From the NCBI RefSeq assembly GCF_029870595.1, contig NZ_JAPDIR010000006.1:203661-267660 (forward strand): DNA of 64,000 nt, written 5' to 3'. Made by a program: the position numbers and the translations under genes. The notes beneath the pieces are model-generated. The model was not told the origin of the DNA. It did not search any database and saw only the letters and a list, made by a program, of their open reading frames with translations. Position 1 is the first letter of the stretch. The number at the start of each line of letters is the position of its first letter. Of the stretch, positions 8,623 to 20,000 are shown in pieces. The DNA is from Sphingomonas sp. CBMAI 2297 (GTDB taxonomy: Bacteria; Pseudomonadota; Alphaproteobacteria; Sphingomonadales; Sphingomonadaceae).

Positions 8623-9393
8623 CTAGCGCCGAAGGCCGTTCGCGATGCCCATGAGCTGATCGGCGGCCTGGACGATCTGGGCATTGGCGGCATAGGCGCG
8701 CTGGACGAGCATGAGCCGCACCATCTCGTCGGTCAGCGCGACGTTCGACTGCTCGATCGAACCCTGGACAAGCATCCCCGTGCCGTCTTCCCCGGGCACC
8801 GCTTCGCTGAGCGCGCCGGCGTCGTCGACCCGGTAGAGCCCCCCATCGAGCCGCGAGACCGCCGACGGATCGTTGACGCGGACGAGCTGGATCTGCCCGA
8901 GCTCGACCGGATCGGCGCTGTCCGGCACCCGCGCGCGCACCACGCCGTCCTTGCCGATCTCGATCGCGCTGGCGTCGCCCGGCACCGTGATCGCGGCGCG
9001 CAGCGCGATGCCGTGGCTGCTCGCCAGCTGGCCGTCGTCATTCACCTTGAGCGCGCCGCCGCGCCACAACAGCGTCTGGCCGCCCGGCCCCATCAGCTCG
9101 ATGAAGCCCTGGCCGTCGATCGCCACGTCGAGCTGCTGGCCGGTCCGCTCCAGCTGGCCCTGCTCGTTCAGCATGAACTGGGTATCGAGCATCACCCCCG
9201 CGACTTCCACGGGAAGCGGGCGCAGGTCGGGCGTCGCCACGTCCTGCGGGCGGCTGGCGACCACGTCCGAGAAACGCAGCTGGGCGCGCTTGAACGCCGG
9301 GGTGTTCACATTGGCGATGTTGTTGGCGATGCCGTCCAGCGCGCGCTGCTGCGTCTGGAGGCCCACCGCTCCCACATAGAAGGCGTCGCTCAT
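8623..9393 (-). CDS. flgG: Flagellar distal rod protein FlgG
   Basis: 256 residues. The N-terminus (ALDGIANNIANVNTPAFKRA) is the rod/hook signature. The central part has FlgG features such as LDVAIDGQGFIELMGPGGQ, and the C-terminal helix reads MVRLMLVQRAYAANAQIVQA. It forms the distal rod through the P and L rings. The ATG overlaps the flgF stop (ATGA). Length matches the family (~260). Confidence 0.95.
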   Translation of the reverse strand: MSDAFYVGAVGLQTQQRALDGIANNIANVNTPAFKRAQLRFSDVVASRPQDVATPDLRPLPVEVAGVMLDTQFMLNEQGQLERTGQQLDVAIDGQGFIELMGPGGQTLLWRGGALKVNDDGQLASSHGIALRAAITVPGDASAIEIGKDGVVRARVPDSADPVELGQIQLVRVNDPSAVSRLDGGLYRVDDAGALSEAVPGEDGTGMLVQGSIEQSNVALTDEMVRLMLVQRAYAANAQIVQAADQLMGIANGLRR

Positions 9394-10097
9394 CGCGTCT
9401 GGCCCAGGCTGGAGATCGCGCGGCCGATCAGATCGTCATAGACCTGCACCAGGCGGGCGCCGCCTTCCGACTGGCGCAGCGCGGTCATCATCGCGACCAT
9501 CTCGTCGCCCATCTCGACATTCGAGCTTTCGACCATGCCCTGGCGGATCACCGGCCCGCCGACAATGTCCATCGCCCCCGCCCCGGCCGAGAAATAGGAT
9601 TCGCCCACCGGCGTCAGCGCCTGCGGATCCTCGGCGGCGAACAGCTCGATCCGCGCGACCGGGCGACCGCCCTCGATCACCGTGCCGTCCTGCTGGACAG
9701 TGGCGGCCTGGCCATCGAGCATCAGGTCCCCGCCACCCTGCTGCTGCAGCACATAGCCCTGCGGCGAGACCAGCGTGCCGTCCGCCGCGAGCTTGAACTG
9801 GCCCTGGCGCGAATAGACCAGGCGATCGCCGGCGCGGAGCTGGAAGAACCCGTCGCCGCTGATCGCGAGATCGAACGGATTGCGGGTCTCGGTGAGCTTG
9901 CCCTGCGCGAAGTTGCGGCGGACCGCGACCTCGGGAAGCGGCCGAAGGTCGCTCGGCGAAGCCTGGAGAAGCTGCGAGAACCCTATCTGCCGCTTGAAGC
10001 CCGGCGTCGAAACATTGGCGACATTGTGCGCCGCCACTTCAAGCTTTCTTTCAGACGCACTAAGAATAGCCGTCGCCGCATCGACGAGACCCGACAT
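9390..10097 (-). CDS. flgF: Flagellar proximal rod protein FlgF (first gene of the operon)
   Basis: 235 residues with AAHNVANVSTPGFKRQ near the N-terminus, FDLAISGDGFFQLRAGDRL in the centre and VESSNVEMGDEMVAMMTALR near the C-terminus, as in FlgF/FlgG-type rod proteins. The adjacent, more canonical FlgG makes this FlgF. The ATG at 10097 follows a GGGGGG Shine-Dalgarno. It heads a 15-gene unit in which nearly every junction overlaps or is a few bases long, so one promoter in 10098-10448 probably drives the set. Confidence 0.92.
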   Translation of the reverse strand: MSGLVDAATAILSASERKLEVAAHNVANVSTPGFKRQIGFSQLLQASPSDLRPLPEVAVRRNFAQGKLTETRNPFDLAISGDGFFQLRAGDRLVYSRQGQFKLAADGTLVSPQGYVLQQQGGGDLMLDGQAATVQQDGTVIEGGRPVARIELFAAEDPQALTPVGESYFSAGAGAMDIVGGPVIRQGMVESSNVEMGDEMVAMMTALRQSEGGARLVQVYDDLIGRAISSLGQTR

Positions 10098-10112
10098 ACC
10101 GCCCCCCGGTTA

Positions 10113-10131
10113 CTGTCTCGATATGAGACAG
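10113..10131. promoter_or_regulatory. Inverted repeat upstream of flgF, candidate operator or 5'-UTR hairpin
   Basis: CTGTCTC-GATAT-GAGACAG: perfect 7-bp arms around a 5-bp spacer, ending 15 bp before the flgF start and just upstream of its Shine-Dalgarno. The location suits a repressor site or an mRNA hairpin that modulates flgF translation. No binding protein can be named from the sequence. Confidence 0.5.
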
Positions 10132-10229
10132 ATCCGGACTTTCTCCGTCAAGTGGCGGCATGAAAGAAATATTTCAGTATGTTGCATCCACGGCACAACC
10201 ACGGAAATAGCACGATTCGCGACAAATTG

Positions 10230-10244
10230 GCAGCAACGCCGCCA
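10230..10244 (-). promoter_or_regulatory. Possible sigma-54 promoter of the flagellar operon
   Basis: On the minus strand the sequence reads TGGCGGCGTTGCTGC. It keeps the GG-N10-GC spacing required by sigma-54 and the TGGC and TGC cores, but departs from consensus in between. It lies ~130 bp upstream of flgF. Class II flagellar genes of many alphaproteobacteria are sigma-54 dependent (family knowledge). The match is imperfect and could be chance in GC-rich DNA. Confidence 0.3.
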
Positions 10245-10448
10245 TTCTTCTTCGCCAATCCACAATAGACCGAATCGACTTACATCCATTCCGGTCTATT
10301 TTCTTTGAAACCGGCGCCGGGCACCTGCTCCAGGCCATGCCGGCGACCTCGCGCACGCCATCGTGCCCGGCATCGGTACTGCCGGACGCCCCGTCGCGCG
10401 GGCCATTCATGTCGCTTGCGGCGGGGCCGGCCCCGCCTGCGCGAAGGG

Positions 10449-11066
10449 TCAGTCGGGGATGCGCACGCCCGAGATGCGCGCGCCGGCCGGCAGGCCGCGC
10501 GCCTGGCGAATGAGATCCACGCTCACCGACCAATAGACTTCCATGTCGATCAGCTCGAGATTGGCGGTCGTATCCTGTCCGCCGAGGAACAGCGGGCGGA
10601 CATAGCCGACGCACTGGTTCGCCCGCGGTGCCGGCTTGCCGCTCCCGCGCCAATTCTCGAAGAACTCGTCGGCCAGCGCGGCATCCGGCGCATCGACCAG
10701 TTCCTCGTCATGGAAGGTGAGGATGTTGCACGGGATCTCGAGCGCCGAGGCCGTGCCCGGCTCGAACATCATCACGCCGTCGCGGCCCTGGATGCTCGAC
10801 TTGCTGGTGGTCGCGAAGATCCGCCCCAGCCAGTCGCTTCCGAACACCGTCAGGGTGCCGGCGAAATCGGGAAAGCCTTCCTCGACCATCGCATTGTAGC
10901 TGGGCAGCTGGATGGGATCGAACACCCGGTAGATGCCGCCGTTGAACGAGACGCCGCCGAACCGCTCGAACAGTTCGGCAAGCGCATCGTCGCTCGGGCG
11001 GACCGGCAGCGGAACCGGAGGCCGATCGAAATCCGGAGAGAATGTTTCGGTGAAATCCTCGAACAC
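10449..11066 (-). CDS. Tdi1-like immunity protein (GAD-like / DUF1851 type)
   Basis: 205 residues from a GTG at 11066 preceded by GAGGT, 16 bp after the RHS stop. The N-terminal half (LFERFGGVSFNGGIYRVFDP) is GAD-like. The C-terminal half (NQCVGYVRPLFLGGQDTTAN, then LELIDMEVYWSVSVDLIRQ) resembles the Tdi1 C-terminal/DUF1851 domain. Tdi1 is the cognate immunity protein of the Agrobacterium Tde1 DNase. No signal peptide is seen, so it should act in the cytoplasm by binding the toxin domain. Its place immediately downstream of a protein ending in an Ntox15-type domain strongly supports a toxin-immunity pair. Family recognition is from memory of motifs, not a search. Confidence 0.8.
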   Translation of the reverse strand: MFEDFTETFSPDFDRPPVPLPVRPSDDALAELFERFGGVSFNGGIYRVFDPIQLPSYNAMVEEGFPDFAGTLTVFGSDWLGRIFATTSKSSIQGRDGVMMFEPGTASALEIPCNILTFHDEELVDAPDAALADEFFENWRGSGKPAPRANQCVGYVRPLFLGGQDTTANLELIDMEVYWSVSVDLIRQARGLPAGARISGVRIPD

Positions 11067-11082
11067 CTGCTACCTCACAATC

Positions 11083-14000
11083 CTAATGCACGATCCTGAT
11101 TCCGGAAACCTTCGTACCGGATGGGACTCCGCGCAATTGCCGGCCGATCTGCGCCCCGAGGCTCCTGTTCACGCTCAGGTCCAGCGGTCGCATGTTCGAT
11201 ATAATATCGGCGCCTCCCAGCTGTAAATCGATGATATGGTCCACATCCGCGCCAGCGGGAATGGCATTGCCGGCCTGGCGGTAGCGCGATGCCGCCGAAG
11301 TGCCGCTGCGCACCGAAGGCGTCACGCGCAGCTCCGCCCCGTTGAGGGCATTCACCTTTTCGAGCGCGGCGGCGCGCTGCTCGGCATTCCATCCCTTCTT
11401 CATCTTGACGGTCAGCTCGATGGCTTCCTCGGCCTTGGCCACCGCGCGCGCGGCCTCGGCACCGCGCACGCCCATCGCGGCCGCCCGGGTGCCGCGGATC
11501 GCCGTGGTCACCAGGTTCGAGCTGCCGAGCGTCGCGACGGTCAGGCCGACCTCGCCCACGGCGAGCAGGCCCCAGCCCGCGGCGGCCCAGTAATTGCCCG
11601 ACTGATAGGCCTCCCAGGCGGACTTGCCGCTGCCATAGCCGGGAACGATGACCTGCGCGGCGACGTCCGCCACCTGACCGACGGTGATCCCGTCGCCATT
11701 GCCGGCCTGCCCGCCCTGGCCGGCGGGCGTGGTGAGCGGCGAGATCTGCGGCACGATGTCGGCGCCGACGCTGAGCTTGATGCCCAGCCCCGGGATCTCG
11801 ACCGTGCCGCCGGTGTAGACATAGGTGTCCCCGCCGTTCGACATGAAGCGCGTCGCGCCGCCGCTATGCTCGAACGCCGCCCAGAAGCTGGTGACGCCGG
11901 CCGCGTTTCCGGTGAAGTCGATGTTGATGCCGGGCGTGTTGGCGACCGCGACGCCGTCCTTCGCCAGCCAGGCCGGCAGGCTCGTCTTGATATACTGGTG
12001 ATGATCGTCGTCATTGACGATCGGCACGTCCGGACCGGCGCGCAGCTTCGGCTTGCCGTCGTCGGGCACCGCCTCGCCCCGCCGCGCCGCTTCGCCCCGC
12101 TCGCGCATGGCCGCCAGGTCGCCGCGGACCACCAGGCCATTGTCGGTCAGGTCGAAGGTGATGCCATATTGCTTATAGGCCTCGAGGTCCTGCGGCGTTC
12201 GGTTGGCGAGCCATTCCGCCCCCGCGGTGCGAACCGCGTTGACGGGCTTGGGCTGCTCGGGCGCCTTCATCGTGGCGCCGCGCAGCATCAGGTCGCTGAG
12301 CGCCTGTCCGATGACATCGGGTATCCCGGCGACGAGATTGTCGCCGAAGCTCGTCCCCTCGATCGCGCTGCGGGTCGCCGCGCTCGCCACCATGCCGGCG
12401 GCGCTCTGGCCGAGATGGGCGAAGTGGTTGCCGATGCTGGTGTCGCCGATGGTCGTCACCGCGCCGCCGGCATTCTTGATGTCGGTGAACGATTTGGCGC
12501 CGAACAGCTTGCCGGCTTCGAAGCTGGCCATCGCGCCGACCCCGGCCGCGGCCACCCCGGCCCAGCTGAACTTGTCCTGCAGTCCAGTGACGACGCCGAT
12601 GCCCTGGCTGACAAGGCTGCTCGCCGCCGAGGTGACGCCGGCGCGGATCACGCCGCTCTTGATACCGTCGAAGATCCCGCTGCCACCGATGCCGGCGCTG
12701 ACGCCGCCGCCGATCGCGGCAAGGCCCACGGCCTTCCAGCTGAACTTCTCCTGGATGCCGGTGGCGACGCCGATGCCCTGGCTGACGATCGAGCCGACCG
12801 CCGCCGCGCCGGCGCCGATCGCGATGGCGCCGCCCAGGCCGATGCCCGCCGTGGTGGCGAGCGTCCCGCCGAGCACCGCGGAGATGCCGGCGCCGATCGA
12901 CGAGATCGAGGGAGCCAGCGCGGCCGCCGCGGCACCGGCCGTCACCACGGTGACTGCAATCGCGACTACCGCGAGCAGCACCATGCCGATCACGCCGCAC
13001 TTGTTCTTCTTGCCGCCCGCCTGGGGCTGCGGCGTCGACGGCGTGACGTCGCCGATCGCCTCGCCCGGATTGTACGGCTTGAAGCCGGTCGCGTTGTAGC
13101 TGCTCTTGATGACTCCGCTCGGCAGGGTCAGCGTGCGGCCCTCGGCCAGCGCGGTCGCGCCGCTGATGCCATTGGCGTCGGCGATGCGATACCACAGGCT
13201 GGAATCGCCCCACATCGCCAGCGCGATGCCCTGCAGCGTGTCGCCGGCACGGACGGTATAGCTGCCGGCCGCCGATCCCTGGCCGTAGCTGTTGATCGGA
13301 TCGTAGCTGTTGGCGAAATCGGCGTAGGAAGTGCCGTAGCTCGAACCGTTGCGGAAGGCCCCCGGCGTGGTGGGCGAGACGGTCTGCCGTTCGCCGATCG
13401 ACTGCACGGTCGATACGTCGCTGGTGCCGTTGTTGCCGACATAGCCGAGCTGGCGGCCGTTGAAGCGGTACCATATCTCGTGCGGATCGCCGTTCGACCA
13501 GTTATAGTCCTGCTCGTCGCGGCGGATGATCTGCCCGTCGCCATTGAGCTTGAAGTTGACGTTGCGGGCGCGCGCGTCGCCGACATAGAGCGAAGTCAGC
13601 TGCCCGAGGCCGTTATAGTAGAAGGTCGTGTAATAGGTGGTCGACTGGCCAGTGTTCGGCTTGTGCGCGATCTGCGACTGCACCGCCCCGTCCCACCAGG
13701 CGAAGCTGTTGGTGGTCAGCGTGTCGGGTGCGTTGGCATTGTTGTTGTCGCGATAGTTTATCGTCGAGACGCTGATCGCCGCGCCGAGCGCATAGTTCGT
13801 GCCATAGCCATAGTCGTAATAGGTGTACGACTGATAGGTGTGGCCGTCATACTTCTTGGTCGAGCTGTTCTCGTAGGTGATCTGGCCCTTGTTGTTGTAG
13901 CTCGCATAGCGGCTATAGGCGATGGTCGAGCCGTTCGCCTCATAGTCGGTCTGCGAGGTCTGGTGCCCCATCAGGTCATAGTAGAAGCGTGAGCGCAGCG

Positions 14001-17000
14001 TGCCGGTCGAAGGTGCCGCGGGGATGGTGCCCGGCGGCGTCGCGACACCGGTGTTATAGTCGTAATCCTCGGTGACGTAGCCGCCCATCGAGGTCCGGAT
14101 CTCGAACACGCGGCCGGCGCTGTCGTAGATATAGTTCTCGCGGCTCTCGTAATAGCTGCCGGGGTAGTAATAGCCCCACTCGTAATCATAATAGCCCGGC
14201 GAATATTCGGTGCGCATCACGGCGATGCGCTGGCCGGCGAGATCGTACAATATGTCCTGCCCGCCACCGGTGCCGTACACCGCCTCGCCGCGGACGATCT
14301 GCCCGCCGCGCAACGTGCCCTTGTCGGTGACGACGCGGTTCATGCTGTCGAAGCGGAACCAATAGTCGTTCGTCGTGGTGTAGGACGAGACATTGCCCTG
14401 ATAGTCGAGCGTCCGATAGGTCGCGGTGGTGCGGCGGACATTGCCGTTCGCGTCATATTCATAGGCGAGGTTCGCCGCGGGCAGCGTCGCCGTGCCCGCC
14501 TCGACAAAGGTCTTCAGGCGGCCGAGCGCGTCATAGGTCGCGGTGGAGTTCTGGAGCGTCGCCGAAGTGGTGTAATAGCTCTCGTCGACCCAATAGCTGT
14601 TGGTGACGTACCCGTAATAGGGGTCGTACTCCTCGTACCAATAGCCCGGCTGGTAATAGCCCGCTTCCTCGACGGTCTGCTCGGTGAGGCGCTGGCCGAG
14701 CTTGTCGTAGCTGTAGGTCGAGACGGTGCGCGCCCAGGTGGAGTTCGCCACCGGATAGGGCGTGCCGAGAATCGTCGAGCCGAGCTGGCCGGTGTTGAGA
14801 TAGGTATAGGTCGTATACACGCCGCCCGTGCCCGACTGGTAGAGCCGGCCGGCGACGTCATAGCTGTAGGACCAGACATGGCCGCCAAGATCGGTCTTGG
14901 CGGTGGTCCGGTTGAAGATGTCCTTGCTCTCGACGAGCGTCCGGCCATTGGCGTGGGTCGTGACCTGGGTCCAGCCGCCGAAGGTGCCGAGCCCGCTGGT
15001 CGAGATGCCGCCGTTCCAGGCATAGGAGAAGCTGGTCAGGTCGCCGCCGAACGCGAGCTGGCTGGTGACCCGGCCGAGCGAGTCATATTCGGTCAGCGCC
15101 TTTTCGGGCGTGTAGCCGATGATCGGCGTGTAATATTCCCAATGGCCCCCGCCGCCATAATAGCCGCCATAGGGATCATAGGGATCCTCGACCCAATAGG
15201 CTTCCTCGGGGCCGTAGACCGGGTTCTGATACAGGTTGTTCCAGGCCTGGATGCGCTGGCCCAGCCCGTCATAGGCGAAATTCTCGACCAGGCCGCCATA
15301 ATGCGCGACGGTCGTGACGCGGCCCATCGCGTCATAGTCCTGGGTCGTCACCCGGCCGATCTGATCGGTGACGCGGCGGACATCGCCATGGATGTCATAG
15401 GCATTGGCGATCTTGCCGCCATCGGCCGCGAAGCTGGTCGCGATCAGCGCCGCGCCCGTGCCATAGCCGGTGCCGGCCAGGAAGGTTCGCGTCGAGAGAT
15501 TGCTGTTCGCGTCGCGGCTGCCGATCAGGCGGCCGCTCAGGTCGTAATAATAATATTCGGTCGGGCGGACATATTGCTGGCCGCCATTCTCCAGCGTGAT
15601 CCAGACGGCCGGGCTCTCGCTTTTGATCAGCTTGCCCATGGCATTGTAGCTATAGTCGAGCGTGGCGCCGAGCGCGTTGGTCTCGCTCACCACTTCGAGG
15701 AAGGCGTTGTAGGCCCGGCTGGTGACGAACTGGTCGCTCGCCGAGGCGCTGAGCTGCCGCCCCTCCTCCACCACCTGCACCGCCAGGTTGCGCTTGTCGT
15801 AGCTGGTATAGGTGGCGTTGACCGTCGCCAGGCCGACCAGCGACAGCGCGCCGGCGAAGGACTGGCCGGCCAGGCTGGTGCCCGCCGAGGTGATGACGAC
15901 GGTCTGGTTGCCGTTGCGATCGTAGCCGAAGAACTTCCACACGCCGTCGCCGGCATTGGTGGCGGTCAGCCGCCCGCCATTGTCATACTGGTTCTCGGTC
16001 TGCCACAGGCCGTTGACGCCGTTCTTCCAGACCTCGCCATAGCCGGTATATTGGGTCTGGCTATAGTCCAGCATCGCATAGCCGCTGCCGTTCCAGGTCG
16101 CGACGCCCTGGAAGACCTTGCGCCCGGCCAGGTCGTAGCGCGTGGCGATCGCATCGGTCACGGCGCCGCCGGCCGCGGTCGTCCGGCTATAGCTCTCCCG
16201 CTTCACCCGGCCGGCCGCGTCATAGGCATAATAGCGCGTGAAGCCCGATGCGTCGGTCATGCTGCCCAGGCGGCCGCCAGCGCCATAGCTGTAGGTCGTG
16301 ACCCGGGTCGGCGCGTTGGTCGCCCCGGACTGGATCGAGCGCGAGAGATTGCCGAGCCCGTCATAGAGATACTGGGTGGTCGGCGAGACCCATTGGCCGT
16401 TGAAGTCGACAAAGCCTGCGCGGGTCTCCACCGCCAGGCGGCCGGCCCCGTCATAGCTGTAGTTGGTCTGGTCTCCGGTCGCCTCGATCTTGCGGACCAC
16501 CTGGCCCAGGCCGTTGTAGAGATACTGGATCGTCGCGGTGCCGGTGACCGAGGTCAGCGCGCCGTTGCTCGCGTTGATCGCATAGGCCTCGACCGAGAGC
16601 CGCGATTCCGAAATGCGGTTGCCGTTGCGGTCATAGCCATATTGGGTGACCCGGTCGGTGCCCGCCGTCGCCACCGCCGGCGCCCCGGCGACCGACGCGG
16701 TCCCGGTGAAGCGGGTCGCGTAGCGGCGCTCGCTGGTGACGTTGCTGTCCGGATCATAGGCCCAGTTGGTGAGATAGCCCTGGGCATCCATCTGGCCGGT
16801 CTTGCGGCCGAGCAGGTCGTACCAGCTGAAGGTCTCGCCGCCATTGGGATCGGTGACCTTCTGGAGGTTGCCGTTCGCGTCATAGGCATAATAGGTGACG
16901 AGATCGACGGCGGCATAGCCGCTCGCATAATTGCCCGAGACCACGCCGGCGACCTTGCTCCAGGTCAGGCGATCGAGCGCGTCATAGTTGAAGAAGGTCT

Positions 17001-20000
17001 CGCGATAGCCGCCCGCGGGCGGTGACGGCGGCGCGGTGCCGACGCTGCCCGGCAGCGCGATCGAGCCCGCATAGGCGCGGCTGCTCTTGAGGTTGCCATT
17101 GGCGTCGTAGCTGTAGCTCGAATAGCTGTTCTCGCTCGCCGAGGTCTGGCGGATCTCGACCTTCTTGCGGTTGAGCGCGTCGTAATAGAGCAGGGTCCGC
17201 GCGCCCGAGGCGTCGATCCTCTCCTTGACGTTGCCGCGCGCATCGTAGCGGATCGTCTCGACCGGCGCGACCGTCGTCACCGTCACCAGATCGTCGGCGA
17301 TCACGCCCACGGCATCGCCGCGGCTCTCGATCAGCCGGTCGTTCTTGTCATAGCTGTAGGTGGTGGTGCGGCGATAGGCGAGATTGTCCGCCTCCACCTT
17401 CTTGGTGCGATTGCCGCGCGCATCATATTCGAAGCGGTTGACGACCACCGAGCCGGTGAGGTTGCCGGCCGCGTCATAGGTCGCCATCGGCAGCGTCTCG
17501 GTGAGCAGCTGGCCGAGCTTGTCATAGCTATAGGTGGTCGCGGCGCCGGCGACGGCGCTGTCGGTGGCCGACTTGGCCGTCACCGAGAGGCGGTTGCCGA
17601 AGGCGTCGTAGCTATAGGTCTCGAAGAAGCCCATCGCGTCGGTGGCGCGCGTCGTCCGCCCGAGCTTGTCGTAGAGGAACGACGTGACCGAATCCTCGCC
17701 GGCGTTCGCCGCCACCGACGGCGGCGTCGCCATCACGGCGCCGCCGCTCACCTGGTTGAAGCGGCGCGTGAGCGTCGCGATCTCGCCGAACACGGTGAAC
17801 TGGGTTTCGGTCAGATAATCGCCGGCGTCACGCACATGCGTCACCCGGCCGAGCCTGTCGTACCAGCGATAGGTAACGCCATTGCCCGGATTGGTGACCT
17901 TCCAGGCCTCGCCGAACGCGTTGTACTCATAGCTGGTCGTGCCGCCGAGCGCGTTGGTCTCGACCTTCAGCTGGCCGAGCTTGTCGTAGCTGTAGCTGGT
18001 CAGGTTCCCGTTCGGGTCCCACATCTGGACGCGGTTGCCGAGCCCGTCATAGGCATAGGTGGTGGTGGACGCTTCCGCCGTGTTCCAGCCGCGCATCTCG
18101 GTGACGACCCGGCCGGCGGCGTCATAGCCATAGACGGTGACCGCCTGATCGCTGGTGCCATAGGCGTCGTAGCGCGCGTTGAGCCTGCCCGTCGCGGTAT
18201 AGTCGTACAGCGTGACGACGCCGAGCGGGTCGGTCTCGGTGTAGAGCTTGCCGTCCGGATGATAGGCGAAGCTGCGCGCGGCATAGTCGCCGGCACCCGC
18301 CGTCGCCGCATCGACCTGGCCGATCGTCGTCGCGTTCGAGACGCTGATCTTGTTGTTCCAGACGACGCTGCCGGTGACCTTGCCCGAGGCGCTGTAGTCG
18401 GTGCGCGAGACATAACCCTCGGCATCGACGACGTAGCGCGCCTCGCCGCGCGCGGTGTACCAGGTGCGGGTGATCCGGTCGGCCGCGCCGCCGGCATTGT
18501 TGCCCGACCAGCCGTTCATCGCGGCGACGGCGGGCAACGACCCGCTGACATATTTCGCGCCATATTCGACCGAGCGGATCACCTGGCCGCTGCTGTCGTA
18601 GCTCAGCCCGGTGACGCCGCCATCGGCATCGATCGAATAGGCCAGCCGCCCGGCCGCGTCATAGACCGACCAGCTCGTACGGTTGCCGGCATTGCCCGCC
18701 ATCGCGGCGGTCAGCGCCTTGACATTGTCATAGGTATAGTCGCCCGTCGCGGCCATGGCGGCGGCGAAGCGCACCACGCTCGTCCGCAGCCCCGCCGCGT
18801 CATAGTCATAGGCGACGACCTGGTTGAGCCCGTCGACCGCATAGCGCAGCAGCCCCTGGCCGTCATAGACGTAGCGCGTCACCCGGTCGCTGGCCGAAGT
18901 GCCGACGCTGGCGACCAGGTCGTTGAAGCTGCCCGCGGCGCGCAGCCCGGCGGCCGCGGCATTGTACGACGCGATCTCCGCGACCTTGATGCCCGCCTTG
19001 TCATAGACGTTGCGGACCAGGAATCCCTCGCCGTCGAGCGTGCCGAGCATGCGGCCGTCGCGATCGTAGAAGGCGCGAGTCACCGCCGCGGTCGCGGTCG
19101 GCGCGGGAATGTCGGTGAGCAGTGGCGGCGTGGTCTTGAAGCCGGCGATCTGCCCCGCCGTCAGCTTGACCGCATAGGCGGTGGTGGCGACCAGATGGCC
19201 GGCCTTGTCATAGGCCATGGTCGCGACGCTGCCGTCGCCCGCGATCGAGGCAACGACCTGGCCGAGCTTGTCATAGACCGACCAGCTCCACAGGTCCGCG
19301 CCGCTCGCGGCGGGACGGATCGCGCCCGGCTCGAACACGCTGTCCGGATTCTGGAGGATGGCGAGCTGGCCGGCGGTCAGCCGGGTCGCATAGCGGGTGG
19401 TCGCCACGATCTTGTTGTTCGCGTCGTAGCGATACTCGGTCATGTCGCCATAGTGATTGACCTCGGCGATCAGGCGGCCGCTCTTGTCATAGGCGTAGTA
19501 GCGATTGAGGCCGACCGGATCGGTCGCGATGCGCAGCCGCCCGAGCTTGTCGTACTGATTTGCCGCGGTGCCGCCAGCGACATAGCTGCCGCTATCGGCC
19601 TGGCTGATCAGGTCGCCGGCCTTGTTGTAGGTGGTGACCGTCACATAGCCCGAGGCGAGCGTGACCGTGGTGGTGGTCGCCGTGTCGTTGAAGACGAAGC
19701 TGGTGGTGCCGCCATTGACGTCGGTCGACGCGGTCAGGCGCCCCATCCCGTCATACAGGAAGCTCTCGGAGACCTGCCCTTCCTGGCTGCGCGAGAGCAG
19801 GCGGCCGGACTGGTCATAGGTGTAATAGGTGCGGCTCGCACCCTCCGCCGTGGATTCCGCGCCGGCCGCGTTCGCGATCCCGAAGCTGCGGGTCGAGGTC
19901 ATGTTCCCGCGCGCGTCATAGGTGTTGAGCGTGATCTTGGTCGACGACCGATCCGCCAGGCCGTTGCGCCACGCATCCATCGTCGCTTCGCTGAGCGCGC

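Larger units (their letters stand above)
10098..10448. other. Intergenic control region upstream of flgF
   Basis: A 351-bp gene-free stretch between the Tdi1-like stop and flgF. It is clearly more AT-rich than its surroundings between about 10110 and 10310. It holds the palindrome and the sigma-54-like candidate listed separately. A perfect 18-bp GC palindrome at 10420-10437 (GGCGGGGCCGGCCCCGCC) lies just past the immunity-gene stop. It could be a terminator stem, but no T-run follows on either side. An ORF reading through the region on the minus strand is judged spurious. Confidence 0.6.

Noticed and set aside
10174..10653. 159-codon minus-strand frame across the flgF upstream region
   Set aside because: It overlaps the 3' half of the immunity gene in another frame and runs through the AT-rich control region; no motif.
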